From positions 1-46,216 of the forward strand of contig UQFE01000019.1 in NCBI GenBank assembly GCA_900540255.1: a stretch of 46,216 nt of DNA, written 5' to 3'. The notes below the pieces were generated by a model. It saw nothing but the letters and a program-made list of their open reading frames with translations. It searched no databases and had not been told where the DNA came from. Shown piece after piece: positions 33,234-41,221 of this stretch (its first letter is position 1; every line of letters begins with the position of its first letter). The translations under genes were made by a program, and so were the position numbers. Origin of the DNA: an uncultured Clostridium sp. Its GTDB lineage: Bacteria > Bacillota > Clostridia > Clostridiales > Clostridiaceae.

Positions 33234-33272
33234 TTCTTAAAAAAGCACAGATATCTGTGCTTTTTTAAGAAT
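33233..33272. terminator. Bidirectional terminator, perfect 40-bp palindrome
   Basis: Bases 33233-33252 are the exact reverse complement of 33253-33272, centred on GAT|ATC with A6/T6 tracts on each side. It overlaps the stop codons of both convergent genes: the last base of the MbhN-like stop, and the whole stop codon of the minus-strand gene (33265-33267). Confidence 0.92.
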
Positions 33273-33567
33273 AATAACTTTCAATTTTTGATTTTCTATT
33301 TAATAATTTATAATCTAAATTATTAGGGTGAACCTTAGTAAACTTTGCTGATTGCCAAAGTCCAAAACATTTATCAAATCTATAAAGTGAATTATCAATT
33401 TCTACTATTGGTGAATTATCTATATCAAATCCCTTAAAGGAAATATTTTTACCCTTTTCTTTTAAATATTTAAGTGCTTTTCCAAGCAATTCATCAGGAT
33501 CAGGAATATTTCTTTCCTCTAAAAAAACTTGAAATGAATCTTTGGTGTTAATATAATTTTCGAGCAT
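33265..33567 (-). CDS. Small protein of unknown function, 100 residues
   Basis: A soluble protein starting MLENYINTKDSFQVFLEE. I do not recognise a family. The N-terminal half is helical and charged (DPDELLGKALKYLKEKGK). The second half looks like strands with aromatic residues (SFKGFDIDNSPIVEID, YRFDKCFGLWQSAKF). There is no signal peptide or membrane helix. ATG 33567 is chosen since GGAGG lies nine bases upstream; the TTG two codons earlier is only three bases from it. It is convergent with the hydrogenase operon and shares its terminator. No function is proposed. Confidence 0.72.
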   Translation of the reverse strand: MLENYINTKDSFQVFLEERNIPDPDELLGKALKYLKEKGKNISFKGFDIDNSPIVEIDNSLYRFDKCFGLWQSAKFTKVHPNNLDYKLLNRKSKIESYYS

Positions 33568-33661
33568 AGACAAAAACCTCCTAATTTTTTTCTTGTATTT
33601 TATATTATATGCAATATGTAAAAAATTTACAATAAGGAAATAATAATTTATTAAAAAATCA

Positions 33662-33677
33662 TTGGAATCAATTCCAA
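33662..33677. repeat. 16-bp inverted repeat
   Basis: TTGGAAT-CA-ATTCCAA, in the roughly 290-base AT-rich gap between the 100-residue protein gene (minus) and the membrane protein gene at 33863. It could be an operator. The rest of that gap shows nothing else I can support. Confidence 0.3.
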
Positions 33678-33862
33678 AATGGTAATTTCATTTAAAAAAT
33701 ACATTTTTAATTAAATATTTATATGAATAATTTTAAATTTAATTTATTAATTATTAAGATATTAAAATAAATAAATGATATTAATAGTTAGAATTTAGGT
33801 TAGTAACAGCAAATAAGAGTTTAGAATAATATACATTAAGCACTATAAGGGGTAAGTGTTTA

Positions 33863-34306
33863 ATGAAAAAAAATAATAATGATAAAAGTAAAAAATATGA
33901 AAATGCGAAGGAGAATAATATTAATGATGAGGAAAGAGAGGAATTAATAAGTCAAATAGGTATATTAGATTTATCTATTTTTGGAATTTGTTTAATAGTA
34001 TATGCAGCTATTAGTAATATTAAATATTTAGAATGGCAAAAATCTAAAATATTAGATCAATTAAATAATAGTGATTATTCAAGTTTAATGCAGGATTTAT
34101 CAGGGGTTCCGATTAAAGCTAATATGATATATTTATTTGTAACGTCTATATTTTTTGGAGTTATACTTAATAATTATAGAATTGTTTCTTCTAAGGTTGG
34201 AGAGGAAAGAGATGAAAAGGAAATAAGAAATTCATATAAAAGTATAATAGCTATTTTATTAATATTATTGGGTACATCTATTAATTATGAAGTACTACAT
34301 TTTTAA
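33863..34306 (+). CDS. Small membrane protein of unknown function
   Basis: A 147-residue protein with an Asn/Lys-rich charged N-terminus (about 33 residues) and three hydrophobic helices: LDLSIFGICLIVYAAI, ANMIYLFVTSIFFGVIL and SIIAILLILLGTSINY. I do not recognise a family. AAGGGG lies ten bases before the ATG. It appears monocistronic; a family B palindromic repeat begins two bases after its stop and probably ends the transcript. Confidence 0.65.
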   Translation: MKKNNNDKSKKYENAKENNINDEEREELISQIGILDLSIFGICLIVYAAISNIKYLEWQKSKILDQLNNSDYSSLMQDLSGVPIKANMIYLFVTSIFFGVILNNYRIVSSKVGEERDEKEIRNSYKSIIAILLILLGTSINYEVLHF

Positions 34307-34307
34307 A

Positions 34308-34403
34308 GGGGCTGTCGCACTAAAACCTTTATACACAATATATTGTTTTGAAAATAAAAATAAATACAATATATTGTAGTATTTATTCTTAATGCGACAT
34401 CCC
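34308..34403 (-). repeat. Family B palindromic repeat, copy 2 (inverted orientation)
   Basis: A 96-bp element, nearly identical to copy 1 (9374-9470) read on the other strand, with ends GGGCTGTCGCACTAA and TTAATGCGACATCCC and two ACAATATATTGT palindromes inside. It starts directly after the stop of the membrane protein gene and can fold into one long hairpin. It contains no reading frame. Confidence 0.85.
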
Positions 34404-34568
34404 AAAATTATTAAAAAATAAATGAAATATATTTACTATATGGTTTAAAATGGTATAAAATATATATTATTGAATAATTAATAATATTTTAATTATAATT
34501 ACATTTTAAAATAAAATCCAAGTTAATAATTTTGTATAAGTTAATAAAAATTTAAGGGGGATAAGTAT

Positions 34569-35117
34569 ATGAAAATTATTGTTGGGGCAGGAAAAACGAA
34601 ATATGATGGATGGATTTCAACACAAGAAGATGAATTAAATTTGCTAAATATGGAACAATGGGAAAATTTAAAGGGCGATAAAGAAATTGAAGCTATATTA
34701 GCAGAACATGTATGGGAACATTTATCACTAGAGGAAGGTAAGGAAGCTGCTAAAAATTGTTTTAGGTTTTTAAAAGAGGGAGGATATGTAAGATGTGCAG
34801 TTCCAGATAAAAATTTTAAGAATGCATTATATCAAAGTACAATTAAAATAGGTGGACCAGGAGAAGAAAATCATCCTGCTGCTAATCATAAGATAGTTTA
34901 TGATTATAAAACATTAGTAAAAGTATTTGAAGAGGCTGGATTTGAAGTATTTTTATTAGAGTATTGTGATGAACATGGAGATTTTCATTATAAACCATGG
35001 GATGAATCTAAAGGAAAGATATATAGAAGCTATAGATTTGACAATAGAAATTCTAGTAATAAATTAGGTATGGTATCAATTATAATAGATGCTGTAAAGC
35101 CAATAAAAAATAAGTAA
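34569..35117 (+). CDS. Predicted SAM-dependent methyltransferase (COG4627-like)
   Basis: A 182-residue protein. Its beginning, MKIIVGAGKTKYDGWISTQEDELNLL, resembles the compact N-terminus of predicted methyltransferases that start directly with the glycine motif. EAILAEHVWEHLSLEEGKEAAKNCFRFLKEGGYVRCAVPD fits the Methyltransf_11-type second half. HPAANHKIVYDYKTLVKVFEEAGF continues the fold. The glycine-rich SAM loop is degenerate, so activity is not assured. The substrate is unknown. It has AAGGGGG upstream, is probably monocistronic, and precedes a rhodanese gene by about 70 bases. Confidence 0.75.
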   Translation: MKIIVGAGKTKYDGWISTQEDELNLLNMEQWENLKGDKEIEAILAEHVWEHLSLEEGKEAAKNCFRFLKEGGYVRCAVPDKNFKNALYQSTIKIGGPGEENHPAANHKIVYDYKTLVKVFEEAGFEVFLLEYCDEHGDFHYKPWDESKGKIYRSYRFDNRNSSNKLGMVSIIIDAVKPIKNK

Positions 35118-35185
35118 CTTGTAAATAATAAATATTATTACTATAATTAATTTAGATGAAAATAAAAAAAGAAGGTGTAGATATA

Positions 35186-35500
35186 ATGAATTCATTTAAA
35201 TCAATTAATAGTAAAATAGCTGAAAAATTAATAAATGAATGCAAAGATTTAATAATTATAGATGTAAGAAGATTTAATGAATATAAAACAGGAAAGATTC
35301 CTAATGCAATAAACATACCTATTGAAGAATTAGAATGGGAAATAGAAGATTTAAAAGAAAATATAAATAAGCCAATTTTAATTTATTGTAAAGTAGGAAA
35401 TAAAAGTGCATTAGCATGTCAAATGTTAGAGGAAGAAGGATTTGTTAACCTTTATAACTTAGGGCAAGGTATTTTAGGGTATGAAGGTAAATTAGTTTAA
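35186..35500 (+). CDS. Single-domain rhodanese-like sulfurtransferase
   Basis: A 104-residue rhodanese domain. IIIDVRRFNEYKTGKIPNAINIP is the N-terminal signature, and the active loop is YCKVGNKS with Cys68, which would carry a persulfide. It ends GQGILGYEGKLV, like other small clostridial rhodaneses. ATG 35186 is preceded by GAAGGTG at eight bases; upstream in-frame codons from 35156 have no ribosome-binding site. The physiological sulfur acceptor is unknown, and there is no obvious partner beside it. Confidence 0.9.
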   Translation: MNSFKSINSKIAEKLINECKDLIIIDVRRFNEYKTGKIPNAINIPIEELEWEIEDLKENINKPILIYCKVGNKSALACQMLEEEGFVNLYNLGQGILGYEGKLV

Positions 35501-35657
35501 AAAATAATGTATTTAAAATAGTAAATAATTATGATTTACTGTTTTAAATATGTTTTTTTTATTTTTTTATATTAAACTTATGTAAAATTAATATATAATA
35601 TAGAAGTATCATATAAGATAACGTTTAAATTTTAATAATAGATGGGGAGTTGAAGAA

Positions 35658-36533
35658 GTGTTATATACATTAGAAAATGAAAAATTTAAAATTATAGCAA
35701 ATAATCATGGTGCAGAACTTAGTAGTATTAGCTCTAAAGAAGATGGAACAGAATACTTATGGAATGGGAATAAAAAATATTGGGGATATCACGCACCAGT
35801 TTTGTTTCCAATAGTTGGTAAGGTTAAAGATGGAATATATAGAGTAGATGGTAAAGAATATAATTTACCACAACATGGATTAGCTAGAGTTAGTGAATTT
35901 GAATTAATAGAAAAAAGTGAAAATAAGTTAGTATTTGAGTTACTTTATTCAGAAGAAACTTTAAAGATATATCCTTATAAATTTTCTTTAAAGATAACTT
36001 ATTCATTAGTTGAGGATGGAGTTATAACAGCATATACTGTTGAAAATAAAGATGATAAGGATATTTATTTTTCAATAGGAGCTCATCCAGCATTTATGTG
36101 TCCTATAAAAGGTGGAGAATTAATAGATGATTATTATTTTGAGTTTAATGAAAAAGAAACTGTAAATAAAATGCCTATTAATAAAGAAGGATATATAAAA
36201 AGGGAAACAGTAGAATGTTTAAATAATAGTAATATTATTAATTTAAGTTTTGATTTATTTAAAGATGATGCATTAGTATTTAATGATTTAAAGTCTAATA
36301 AAATAAGTTTAAAATCTGTTAATCATGATAGATATGTAACAATGGATTTCACAGGTTTTCCTTATATGGGATTATGGACAAAGCCTATAGGTGCACCATT
36401 TGTTTGTATAGAACCATGGTATGGTCACGCTGATTTTGAAGACTTTGATGGTGAATTAAAAGATAAGGATGGAATACAAAAACTAGAAGTTGGAGAAGTA
36501 TTTAATGCTTCATATACAGTTACAGTAAAATAA
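35658..36533 (+). CDS. Aldose 1-epimerase family protein (LacX-like)
   Basis: A 291-residue protein of the galactose mutarotase superfamily. GAELSSISSKEDGTEYLW at the start, LFPIVGKVKDG, LPQHGLAR (with the active-site His) and SIGAHPAFMCPI are conserved, as is IEPWYGHADF near the end. It is closer to the LacX/YeaD-type branch than to GalM proper, so the exact sugar (or hexose-6-phosphate) is uncertain. The start is GTG 35658, eight bases after GGGGAG. It is monocistronic, with a terminator shared with the convergent amidase gene. Confidence 0.88.
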   Translation: MLYTLENEKFKIIANNHGAELSSISSKEDGTEYLWNGNKKYWGYHAPVLFPIVGKVKDGIYRVDGKEYNLPQHGLARVSEFELIEKSENKLVFELLYSEETLKIYPYKFSLKITYSLVEDGVITAYTVENKDDKDIYFSIGAHPAFMCPIKGGELIDDYYFEFNEKETVNKMPINKEGYIKRETVECLNNSNIINLSFDLFKDDALVFNDLKSNKISLKSVNHDRYVTMDFTGFPYMGLWTKPIGAPFVCIEPWYGHADFEDFDGELKDKDGIQKLEVGEVFNASYTVTVK

Positions 36534-36546
36534 TATTTAATTATAC

Positions 36547-36595
36547 AAAAAAAAGCAGATAATAATCATTATAGAAATTATTTGCCTTCTTTTTA
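36547..36595. terminator. Bidirectional terminator between epimerase and amidase genes
   Basis: GCAGATAAT pairs with ATTATTTGC (one G-U), flanked by A8 on the left and CTTCTTTTT on the right. It lies between convergent stop codons. Confidence 0.75.
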
Positions 36596-36597
36596 TA

Positions 36598-37344
36598 TTA
36601 TTTAGTAGTATCATTTTTATATTCAATAATTGCGGAATAAAGAGCCTTAGCACAATTTAATTGACCAGAAGAAGAAGAAAGAAATTTTTCATCAGAAGAA
36701 TTACTTAAAAAACCTAACTCAATTAAAGAAGAAGTATTTTCATTTAACTCTAAAACTGCTAATTCTTCTCCAGAAACATAAGAACGTACTCCTCTATTAG
36801 TAGTATAATTTAAATCAATTAATGACTGTTGAAGATATTTAGAAAGGTTTAAGCTTTCATTATCTTTAGGATTATACCATGTTTCAACTCCACGTATTTC
36901 TTTAGAATCAGCACTATAGTTACAATGAATAGAAATAAAAATGTCAGCATTACTTATATTAGAAATTTTAATTCTTTCTTTTAAACTATCATTTGCTGTT
37001 TTTACCCAATCTATTTTATCACTTGAACGTGTATAAATTACTTTAAAATTATCATCATTTTGAAGTAATTCACCAAGTTTTAAGGAAATAGCTAGTGCAA
37101 TATCCTTTTCTGCGGTTCCATTTGCATTTATAGCTCCATAATCCCAATCACCATGACCAGGATCTATACAAACTACATATTTAGATGTTTCTTCTACTTT
37201 AGGAATTGCAAGATTAAATGTAGCATGAGTGGCAGTTTTATTTGATATAATAATATTAATAATGATAATAACTATAAATAAAATTATGGTTGTAAAAATA
37301 CACTTTATTATTCGTTTACGTTTCTTTTTTCGAATATAAAGCAT
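36598..37344 (-). CDS. Membrane-anchored N-acetylmuramoyl-L-alanine amidase (Amidase_3, CwlD-like)
   Basis: A zinc amidase that cuts the bond between muramic acid and L-alanine in peptidoglycan. After a basic start, one long hydrophobic helix (IIKCIFTTIILFIVIIIINIII) anchors it with the catalytic domain outside. Zinc ligands and catalytic Glu are visible: CIDPGHGDWDYG, GTAEKDIALA, FISIHCN, and SSLIELGFLSN. CwlD of spore cortex synthesis has this architecture, but other clostridial amidases do too. The start is unclear: ATG 37344 has only AAAAGGA; an in-frame GTG at 37392 would add 16 residues but lies inside a better GAGGTG motif. Confidence 0.87.
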   Translation of the reverse strand: MLYIRKKKRKRIIKCIFTTIILFIVIIIINIIISNKTATHATFNLAIPKVEETSKYVVCIDPGHGDWDYGAINANGTAEKDIALAISLKLGELLQNDDNFKVIYTRSSDKIDWVKTANDSLKERIKISNISNADIFISIHCNYSADSKEIRGVETWYNPKDNESLNLSKYLQQSLIDLNYTTNRGVRSYVSGEELAVLELNENTSSLIELGFLSNSSDEKFLSSSSGQLNCAKALYSAIIEYKNDTTK

Positions 37345-37452
37345 TTTCCTTTTGTTATCTAAGTTAAATGAATTTTTATATATATAAATCACCTCTCAGA
37401 CAATAAATAATAACTATATAATAAGTATAATATAATTGGTAAAATATGTAAA

Positions 37453-37480
37453 TTGACTTTGGGTAAAAAAATATTATAAT
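37453..37480 (+). promoter_or_regulatory. Promoter of the DUF4358 lipoprotein gene
   Basis: TTGACT (37453-37458), a 16-base spacer and TATAAT (37475-37480), about 75 bases before the ATG. Confidence 0.7.
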
Positions 37481-37555
37481 ATTGATAGAACATTTTAATA
37501 TATATGTTAGTCTAATTAATAAACAAAAGAAACTTATATAGTGAGGTTAATAAAA

Positions 37556-38053
37556 ATGAAAAAAATATTAGTAAGCACATTAATTGCAATAATGGTAGGA
37601 GCTACTTTAACTGGATGTGGAAATAGTGGGAATGGAAATAATAGCATTCAACAAGGGCAACAAACTTCATTATCAGCAAAAGAAATTGTAGAAAAGTTAG
37701 GTGAAGAAGAGTTATTTATGATGCCAATGATGGTAGAAGATGAAATGGCTCAAGAGGTATACAATTTAAATTTAGATGATGTAGTAGATTATGGAATATT
37801 AGTACCAGGAATAACAGCACAACAAGATGAAATTATAGTAGTTAAAGCTAAAGAAGGAAAAGTAGATGCTGTAAAAGCTTCATTAGAAGAACATCTTAAA
37901 GATTTATTATCTCAACGTTTATATCCTACATATATGGAAGCAGCTGAGGAAGCTAAAGTTGAAGTAAATGGTGATTTAGTTTCTTTATTTATTTTAGATA
38001 GTGAAATTAAAGAAAGTGTAGAAGAGCAATATTATAAATTAATTAAAAAATAA
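37556..38053 (+). CDS. DUF4358 lipoprotein
   Basis: A 165-residue exported lipoprotein. The signal peptide MKKILVSTLIAIMVGATLTGC ends in the lipobox LTGC, followed by a Gly/Asn/Gln-rich linker. The mature part (VYNLNLDDVVDYGILVPGITAQQDEIIVVKAKEGKVDAVKASLEEHL) matches the DUF4358 domain common in clostridia, of unknown function. ATG 37556 is favoured because GTGAGG lies before it and the lipoprotein signal starts there. It has its own promoter and a strong terminator shared with the convergent 3D-domain gene. Confidence 0.87.
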   Translation: MKKILVSTLIAIMVGATLTGCGNSGNGNNSIQQGQQTSLSAKEIVEKLGEEELFMMPMMVEDEMAQEVYNLNLDDVVDYGILVPGITAQQDEIIVVKAKEGKVDAVKASLEEHLKDLLSQRLYPTYMEAAEEAKVEVNGDLVSLFILDSEIKESVEEQYYKLIKK

Positions 38054-38065
38054 ATTAATATAAAG

Positions 38066-38125
38066 CGTTAAAAGAGTATATTATTTAAAGATATGTTTAT
38101 AAAAATAATATACTCTTTAATTTTT
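38066..38125. terminator. Bidirectional terminator between lipoprotein and 3D-domain genes
   Basis: AAAGAGTATATTATT pairs perfectly over 15 bp with AATAATATACTCTTT, followed by TTTTTATTTT on the plus strand. Confidence 0.85.
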
Positions 38126-38128
38126 ATT

Positions 38129-38779
38129 TTACCATTCACCAGGATATGCAATAAGGTATAATGATACTGTTTGAACACCCCAGTTAATACATTCATCTTC
38201 AGAATTTAAAAATAAATCAATTCTATTTCCCTTAATTAATCCACCTGTATCGGATGCGATAGCTAAGCCATAGCCAGGTATATAAACTTTTGAGCCTAAT
38301 GGAATTATAGAAGGATCTACAGCAATGGTACTAATACCATCAGGATCACGTACAGGAGTAGTACCCATATATGTAATTGTATCACCTGCATAAGCAGTAC
38401 TCATCATTGTATAAACTTCTTTATAATTGTTAGTTGGATTAGATTCAATTTTTATATTATCAGAATTAGTAGTTGATAATACATCATCAACTTTTTTTTC
38501 TTCAATATTTTTATTATGAATATTTAAATCATTAATAATAGTTTCAGATTTAGATTTAAAATCAATGTTAATAGAATTATCAATATTATTTATATTAACA
38601 GCATAAATATGATTATTAAAGTCATAAATATTAGTATTTAAATCTTTTTTTTCTAAATAACTTGCATTAACAGCTTCAGAATTTATATTATTTAAAACAC
38701 TTGCTTGTGCATAAATTCCATTTATGCTAAGTAGTGATATAGCAAGTGAAGTTGTTAAAGCTATAATCTTTTTAAACAG
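38129..38779 (-). CDS. Secreted 3D-domain protein (YocH/YabE-type cell-wall enzyme)
   Basis: A 216-residue exported protein. A signal peptide (FKKIIALTTSLAISLLSINGIYAQA) is followed by an Asn-rich low-complexity linker and, from about residue 130, the 3D domain: STAYAGDTITYMGTTPVRDP, IAVDPSIIPLGSKVYIPGYG and ASDTGGLIKGNRIDLF. The Asp-rich motif is the supposed catalytic centre shared with MltA-type lytic transglycosylases. No G5 or LysM domain is present. GGAGG sits eight bases before a CTG codon (38779), directly ahead of the signal peptide, so a rare CTG start is proposed. The upstream in-frame ATG (38824) lies at the predicted transcription start and has no ribosome-binding site. Confidence 0.85.
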   Translation of the reverse strand: MFKKIIALTTSLAISLLSINGIYAQASVLNNINSEAVNASYLEKKDLNTNIYDFNNHIYAVNINNIDNSINIDFKSKSETIINDLNIHNKNIEEKKVDDVLSTTNSDNIKIESNPTNNYKEVYTMMSTAYAGDTITYMGTTPVRDPDGISTIAVDPSIIPLGSKVYIPGYGLAIASDTGGLIKGNRIDLFLNSEDECINWGVQTVSLYLIAYPGEW

Positions 38780-38830
38780 AAAATACACCTCCAAAATTAT
38801 GCGTTTAATTTCTTCGTCATGCATAACTAG

Positions 38831-38859
38831 GTTATACTATATCCATAAAAACATGTCAA
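38831..38859 (-). promoter_or_regulatory. Promoter of the 3D-domain gene
   Basis: On the minus strand: TTGACA (38859-38854), a 17-base spacer and TATAAC (38836-38831). It predicts transcription starting near 38824, about 45 bases before the proposed CTG start codon. Confidence 0.8.
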
Positions 38860-39126
38860 ATTCATATGGAGTATAATGGGAAAGAAAAAAATTACAAATT
38901 TTATATGGTTAAATAAGGATAAAGTATTCTAGCACTTTAAATTAAAGGACTTAAATCATATTAATTATAAAAAGTCAATAAAAATTTAAAGGCAAATTTA
39001 AACTTTTATACCTTTAATTTAATAAAAATAAAAAGAATAAAAATTTTAATATATATAAATAATTTTAAAAATAAATATATAGATAAAAAAGTAAGATAGT
39101 TATATAGAATATTAAGTGAAAAAATA
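38860..39126. other. AT-rich intergenic region without a recognised gene
   Basis: Most of the 350-base gap between the divergent 3D-domain and zinc-ribbon genes. An imperfect hairpin (TTTAAAGG ... CCTTTAA, about 38985-39020) is the only structure I can point to. No frame with a ribosome-binding site was found. Confidence 0.4.
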
Positions 39127-39135
39127 TGGTATAAT
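39127..39135 (+). promoter_or_regulatory. Extended -10 promoter of the zinc-ribbon/TPM pair
   Basis: TGGTATAAT is a perfect extended -10 box (TGNTATAAT), 41 bases before the zinc-ribbon gene ATG. The -35 region is poor, as is common for such promoters. Confidence 0.6.
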
Positions 39136-39175
39136 TTATAATATATAGTTATTTTAAAATATAAAGGGGAGAAAT

Positions 39176-40243
39176 ATGGCTGTTATAACTTATAGGTGTC
39201 CAAATTGTGGAGCAGAAATTAAATTTGATCCTACCTTACAAAAGGGAAAATGTGACTTTTGCATGAGTGAATTTACTGTTGCAGATATAGAGCATTTAAA
39301 TAATGGTAATAATGAACATATAACAAATGAAAACTTAGATAAAGAATATAATAATGAGTGGAATAATATTAAAGAAAGTACTTCATATTATTCATGTCCT
39401 AGATGTGGGGCAGAAATAATTTGTGATAAAAATACAACTGCCACATTTTGTTGTTACTGTCATGGTCCAATAGTATTAAATGATAAGTTTAACGGAGGTT
39501 TTAAACCATCAAAGGTTATACCATTTAAGATAAACAAAGAAACAGCAATTAATAATTTTTTAAAATGGAGTAGTAAAAAATGGTTTTTACCTAAAGAGTT
39601 TTCATCATATAAACAATTGGAAAAGATTACAGGAATATATATTCCATTTTGGCTAGTTAATTCAAATGTAACAGGGGAAATGAGTGCAAGATGTAAAAGA
39701 ATAAATACATGGGTAAGTGGTGATTACAGATATACAAAAACAGATGTATATAATGTATATAGGGAAGTTAATTTAAATTTTAATAATGTTCCTCATAATG
39801 CTTCAAGCAAAATGGATGATGATGTTATGGAAAGTATTGAACCATATAATTCAAGTGAACTAAAAGACTTTTCTATAGCATATTTACCAGGCTTTTTTTC
39901 AGAAAAATATGATAAAGGTAAAGAAGAGGTCTTGCCTTTAATTGAAAATAAGATAAGAAAAGGTACAAATGAAATATTAAGAAACTCTATAGGCGGATAT
40001 TCTACAGTTGAAGTTGTAGGAACACGTGAAAGTTTTAATAAAACCTCTTGTAATTATACATTAATGCCAGTATGGATGATTACATATAGCTCAGGAAATA
40101 ATAATTATATTTTTGCATTAAATGGTCAAACTGGAAAGGTATTTGGTTCATTACCAGTATCAAAAGGTAAAATAGCTACATTATTTATATTAGTGTTTAT
40201 ATTAGTATTTTTAGGTGTATTAGTAGGAGGTATGTTTATATGA
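39176..40243 (+). CDS. Double zinc-ribbon protein with C-terminal membrane helix
   Basis: A 355-residue protein. Two zinc ribbons lie at the N-terminus: CPNCGAEIKFDPTLQKGKCDFC and, after an Asn/Glu-rich linker, CPRCGAEIICDKNTTATFCCYC. The middle (about 110-325) contains GIYIPFWLVNSNVTGEM, TLMPVWMITYSSGNNNYIFALNGQTGKVFGSLPVSK, a pattern seen in TFIIB-type zinc-ribbon proteins of clostridia, of unknown role. One strong hydrophobic helix (TLFILVFILVFLGVLVGGMFI) ends the protein, so it is probably tail-anchored. AAGGGGAG precedes the ATG. It overlaps the TPM gene by four bases (ATGA), suggesting the two proteins act together. Confidence 0.82.
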   Translation: MAVITYRCPNCGAEIKFDPTLQKGKCDFCMSEFTVADIEHLNNGNNEHITNENLDKEYNNEWNNIKESTSYYSCPRCGAEIICDKNTTATFCCYCHGPIVLNDKFNGGFKPSKVIPFKINKETAINNFLKWSSKKWFLPKEFSSYKQLEKITGIYIPFWLVNSNVTGEMSARCKRINTWVSGDYRYTKTDVYNVYREVNLNFNNVPHNASSKMDDDVMESIEPYNSSELKDFSIAYLPGFFSEKYDKGKEEVLPLIENKIRKGTNEILRNSIGGYSTVEVVGTRESFNKTSCNYTLMPVWMITYSSGNNNYIFALNGQTGKVFGSLPVSKGKIATLFILVFILVFLGVLVGGMFI

Positions 40244-41037
40244 AGAGTATAGTAAAGAAAATAATACCTTTTATTAGTTCAATTATTATATCCTTAATAT
40301 TTACAATTACTATAAATGCAGATTTAAATTTTGTTGTGGATGATGCTAACTTATTATCATCGCAAGAGGAAACAAAATTAAGAATTGATTTAGAAAATTT
40401 TAAAAATGAATATAATATGGATGCTGTTATAGTGACATCTAATAATTTAAATGGAAAAAGTCAACAAGATTATGCTGATGATTATTTTGATTATAATGGA
40501 TATGGTGTTGGAAAAGAAAAAAGTGGATTGTTATTACTAATAGATATGGAGAACAGAAATATATGGATATCTACATCAGGTGAAGCAATAAAATATTTTA
40601 CTAATAATAGAATAGACAATATAGTTGAAGATATAACTTCGTATTTAAAGAATGGAGATTATTTTGGTGGTTGTAATGTATTTATAAATGATATAAATAA
40701 TTATGTAAAAGAAGGAATACCAACAAATAAATATATTAAAGGTAAACCTACTAAAAATATTGTTTTTATTGGATTAGCAGCAGGAGCCATAGTAGCTTCT
40801 AGTGTATGCTTTTTAGTTGTTAATTCATATAAAAATTCAAAATCTGTATCAGCAGTTAATTATGCAGATAGAAATTCAATAGTTTTTACTCGTAAAAAAG
40901 ATAGGTTTATTAATACTTATACAACAAGAACTAAAATAGAGAGAAATAATAATAATAATAATAATTCAGGTGGAACAATCTCAACTCATACATCAAGTAG
41001 TGGAAATACACATGGTGGGGGTGGAGGAAGCTTTTAA
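40240..41037 (+). CDS. TPM-domain membrane protein (YgcG/Psb32 type)
   Basis: A 265-residue protein. An N-terminal signal helix (about 8-28) is followed by an exported TPM domain (about 29-155): FVVDDANLLSSQEETKLR, MDAVIVTSNNLNGKSQQDYADDYFD, GLLLLIDMENRNIWISTSGEA. A second membrane helix (NIVFIGLAAGAIVASSVCFLVV) is followed by a basic, Asn/Ser-rich tail ending THGGGGGSF, the Gly-rich end typical of the family. TPM domains have been linked to photosystem repair in plants and to acid phosphatase activity; the bacterial role is unsettled. It is translationally coupled to the zinc-ribbon gene, with a terminator after it. Confidence 0.88.
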   Translation: MKSIVKKIIPFISSIIISLIFTITINADLNFVVDDANLLSSQEETKLRIDLENFKNEYNMDAVIVTSNNLNGKSQQDYADDYFDYNGYGVGKEKSGLLLLIDMENRNIWISTSGEAIKYFTNNRIDNIVEDITSYLKNGDYFGGCNVFINDINNYVKEGIPTNKYIKGKPTKNIVFIGLAAGAIVASSVCFLVVNSYKNSKSVSAVNYADRNSIVFTRKKDRFINTYTTRTKIERNNNNNNNSGGTISTHTSSSGNTHGGGGGSF

Positions 41038-41050
41038 AATAAATTAAAAG

Positions 41051-41120
41051 TAAGATTATATAAAGAGAAGAAGGATTGGTTTAACTAATTTTTAAGTCTT
41101 TTGTATAATCTTATTTTTTA
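41051..41120 (+). terminator. Terminator after the TPM gene
   Basis: TAAGATTATA (41051-41060) pairs with TATAATCTTA (41104-41113), extended by AAAG/CTTT inside, followed by TTTTTT. The loop is long. Confidence 0.65.
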
Positions 41121-41153
41121 TTGTGAAATAATAATGAAAAAAACTTAGATAAA

Positions 41154-41182
41154 TTGATAAATAAATATAAATAAACTATACT
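41154..41182 (+). promoter_or_regulatory. Promoter of the DUF5685-dnaJ-like pair
   Basis: TTGATA (41154-41159), a 17-base spacer and TATACT (41177-41182), 39 bases before the TTG start codon. Confidence 0.7.
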
Positions 41183-41221
41183 AAGGTTATAAAAATTACA
41201 GTATATTAAAGGAGTGATTAT

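Noticed and set aside
40924..41037. Asn-rich and Gly-rich codon runs in the TPM gene tail considered as a frameshift or repeat expansion
   Set aside because: The GGGGGSF ending is normal for TPM/YgcG-type proteins, and the frame is intact.
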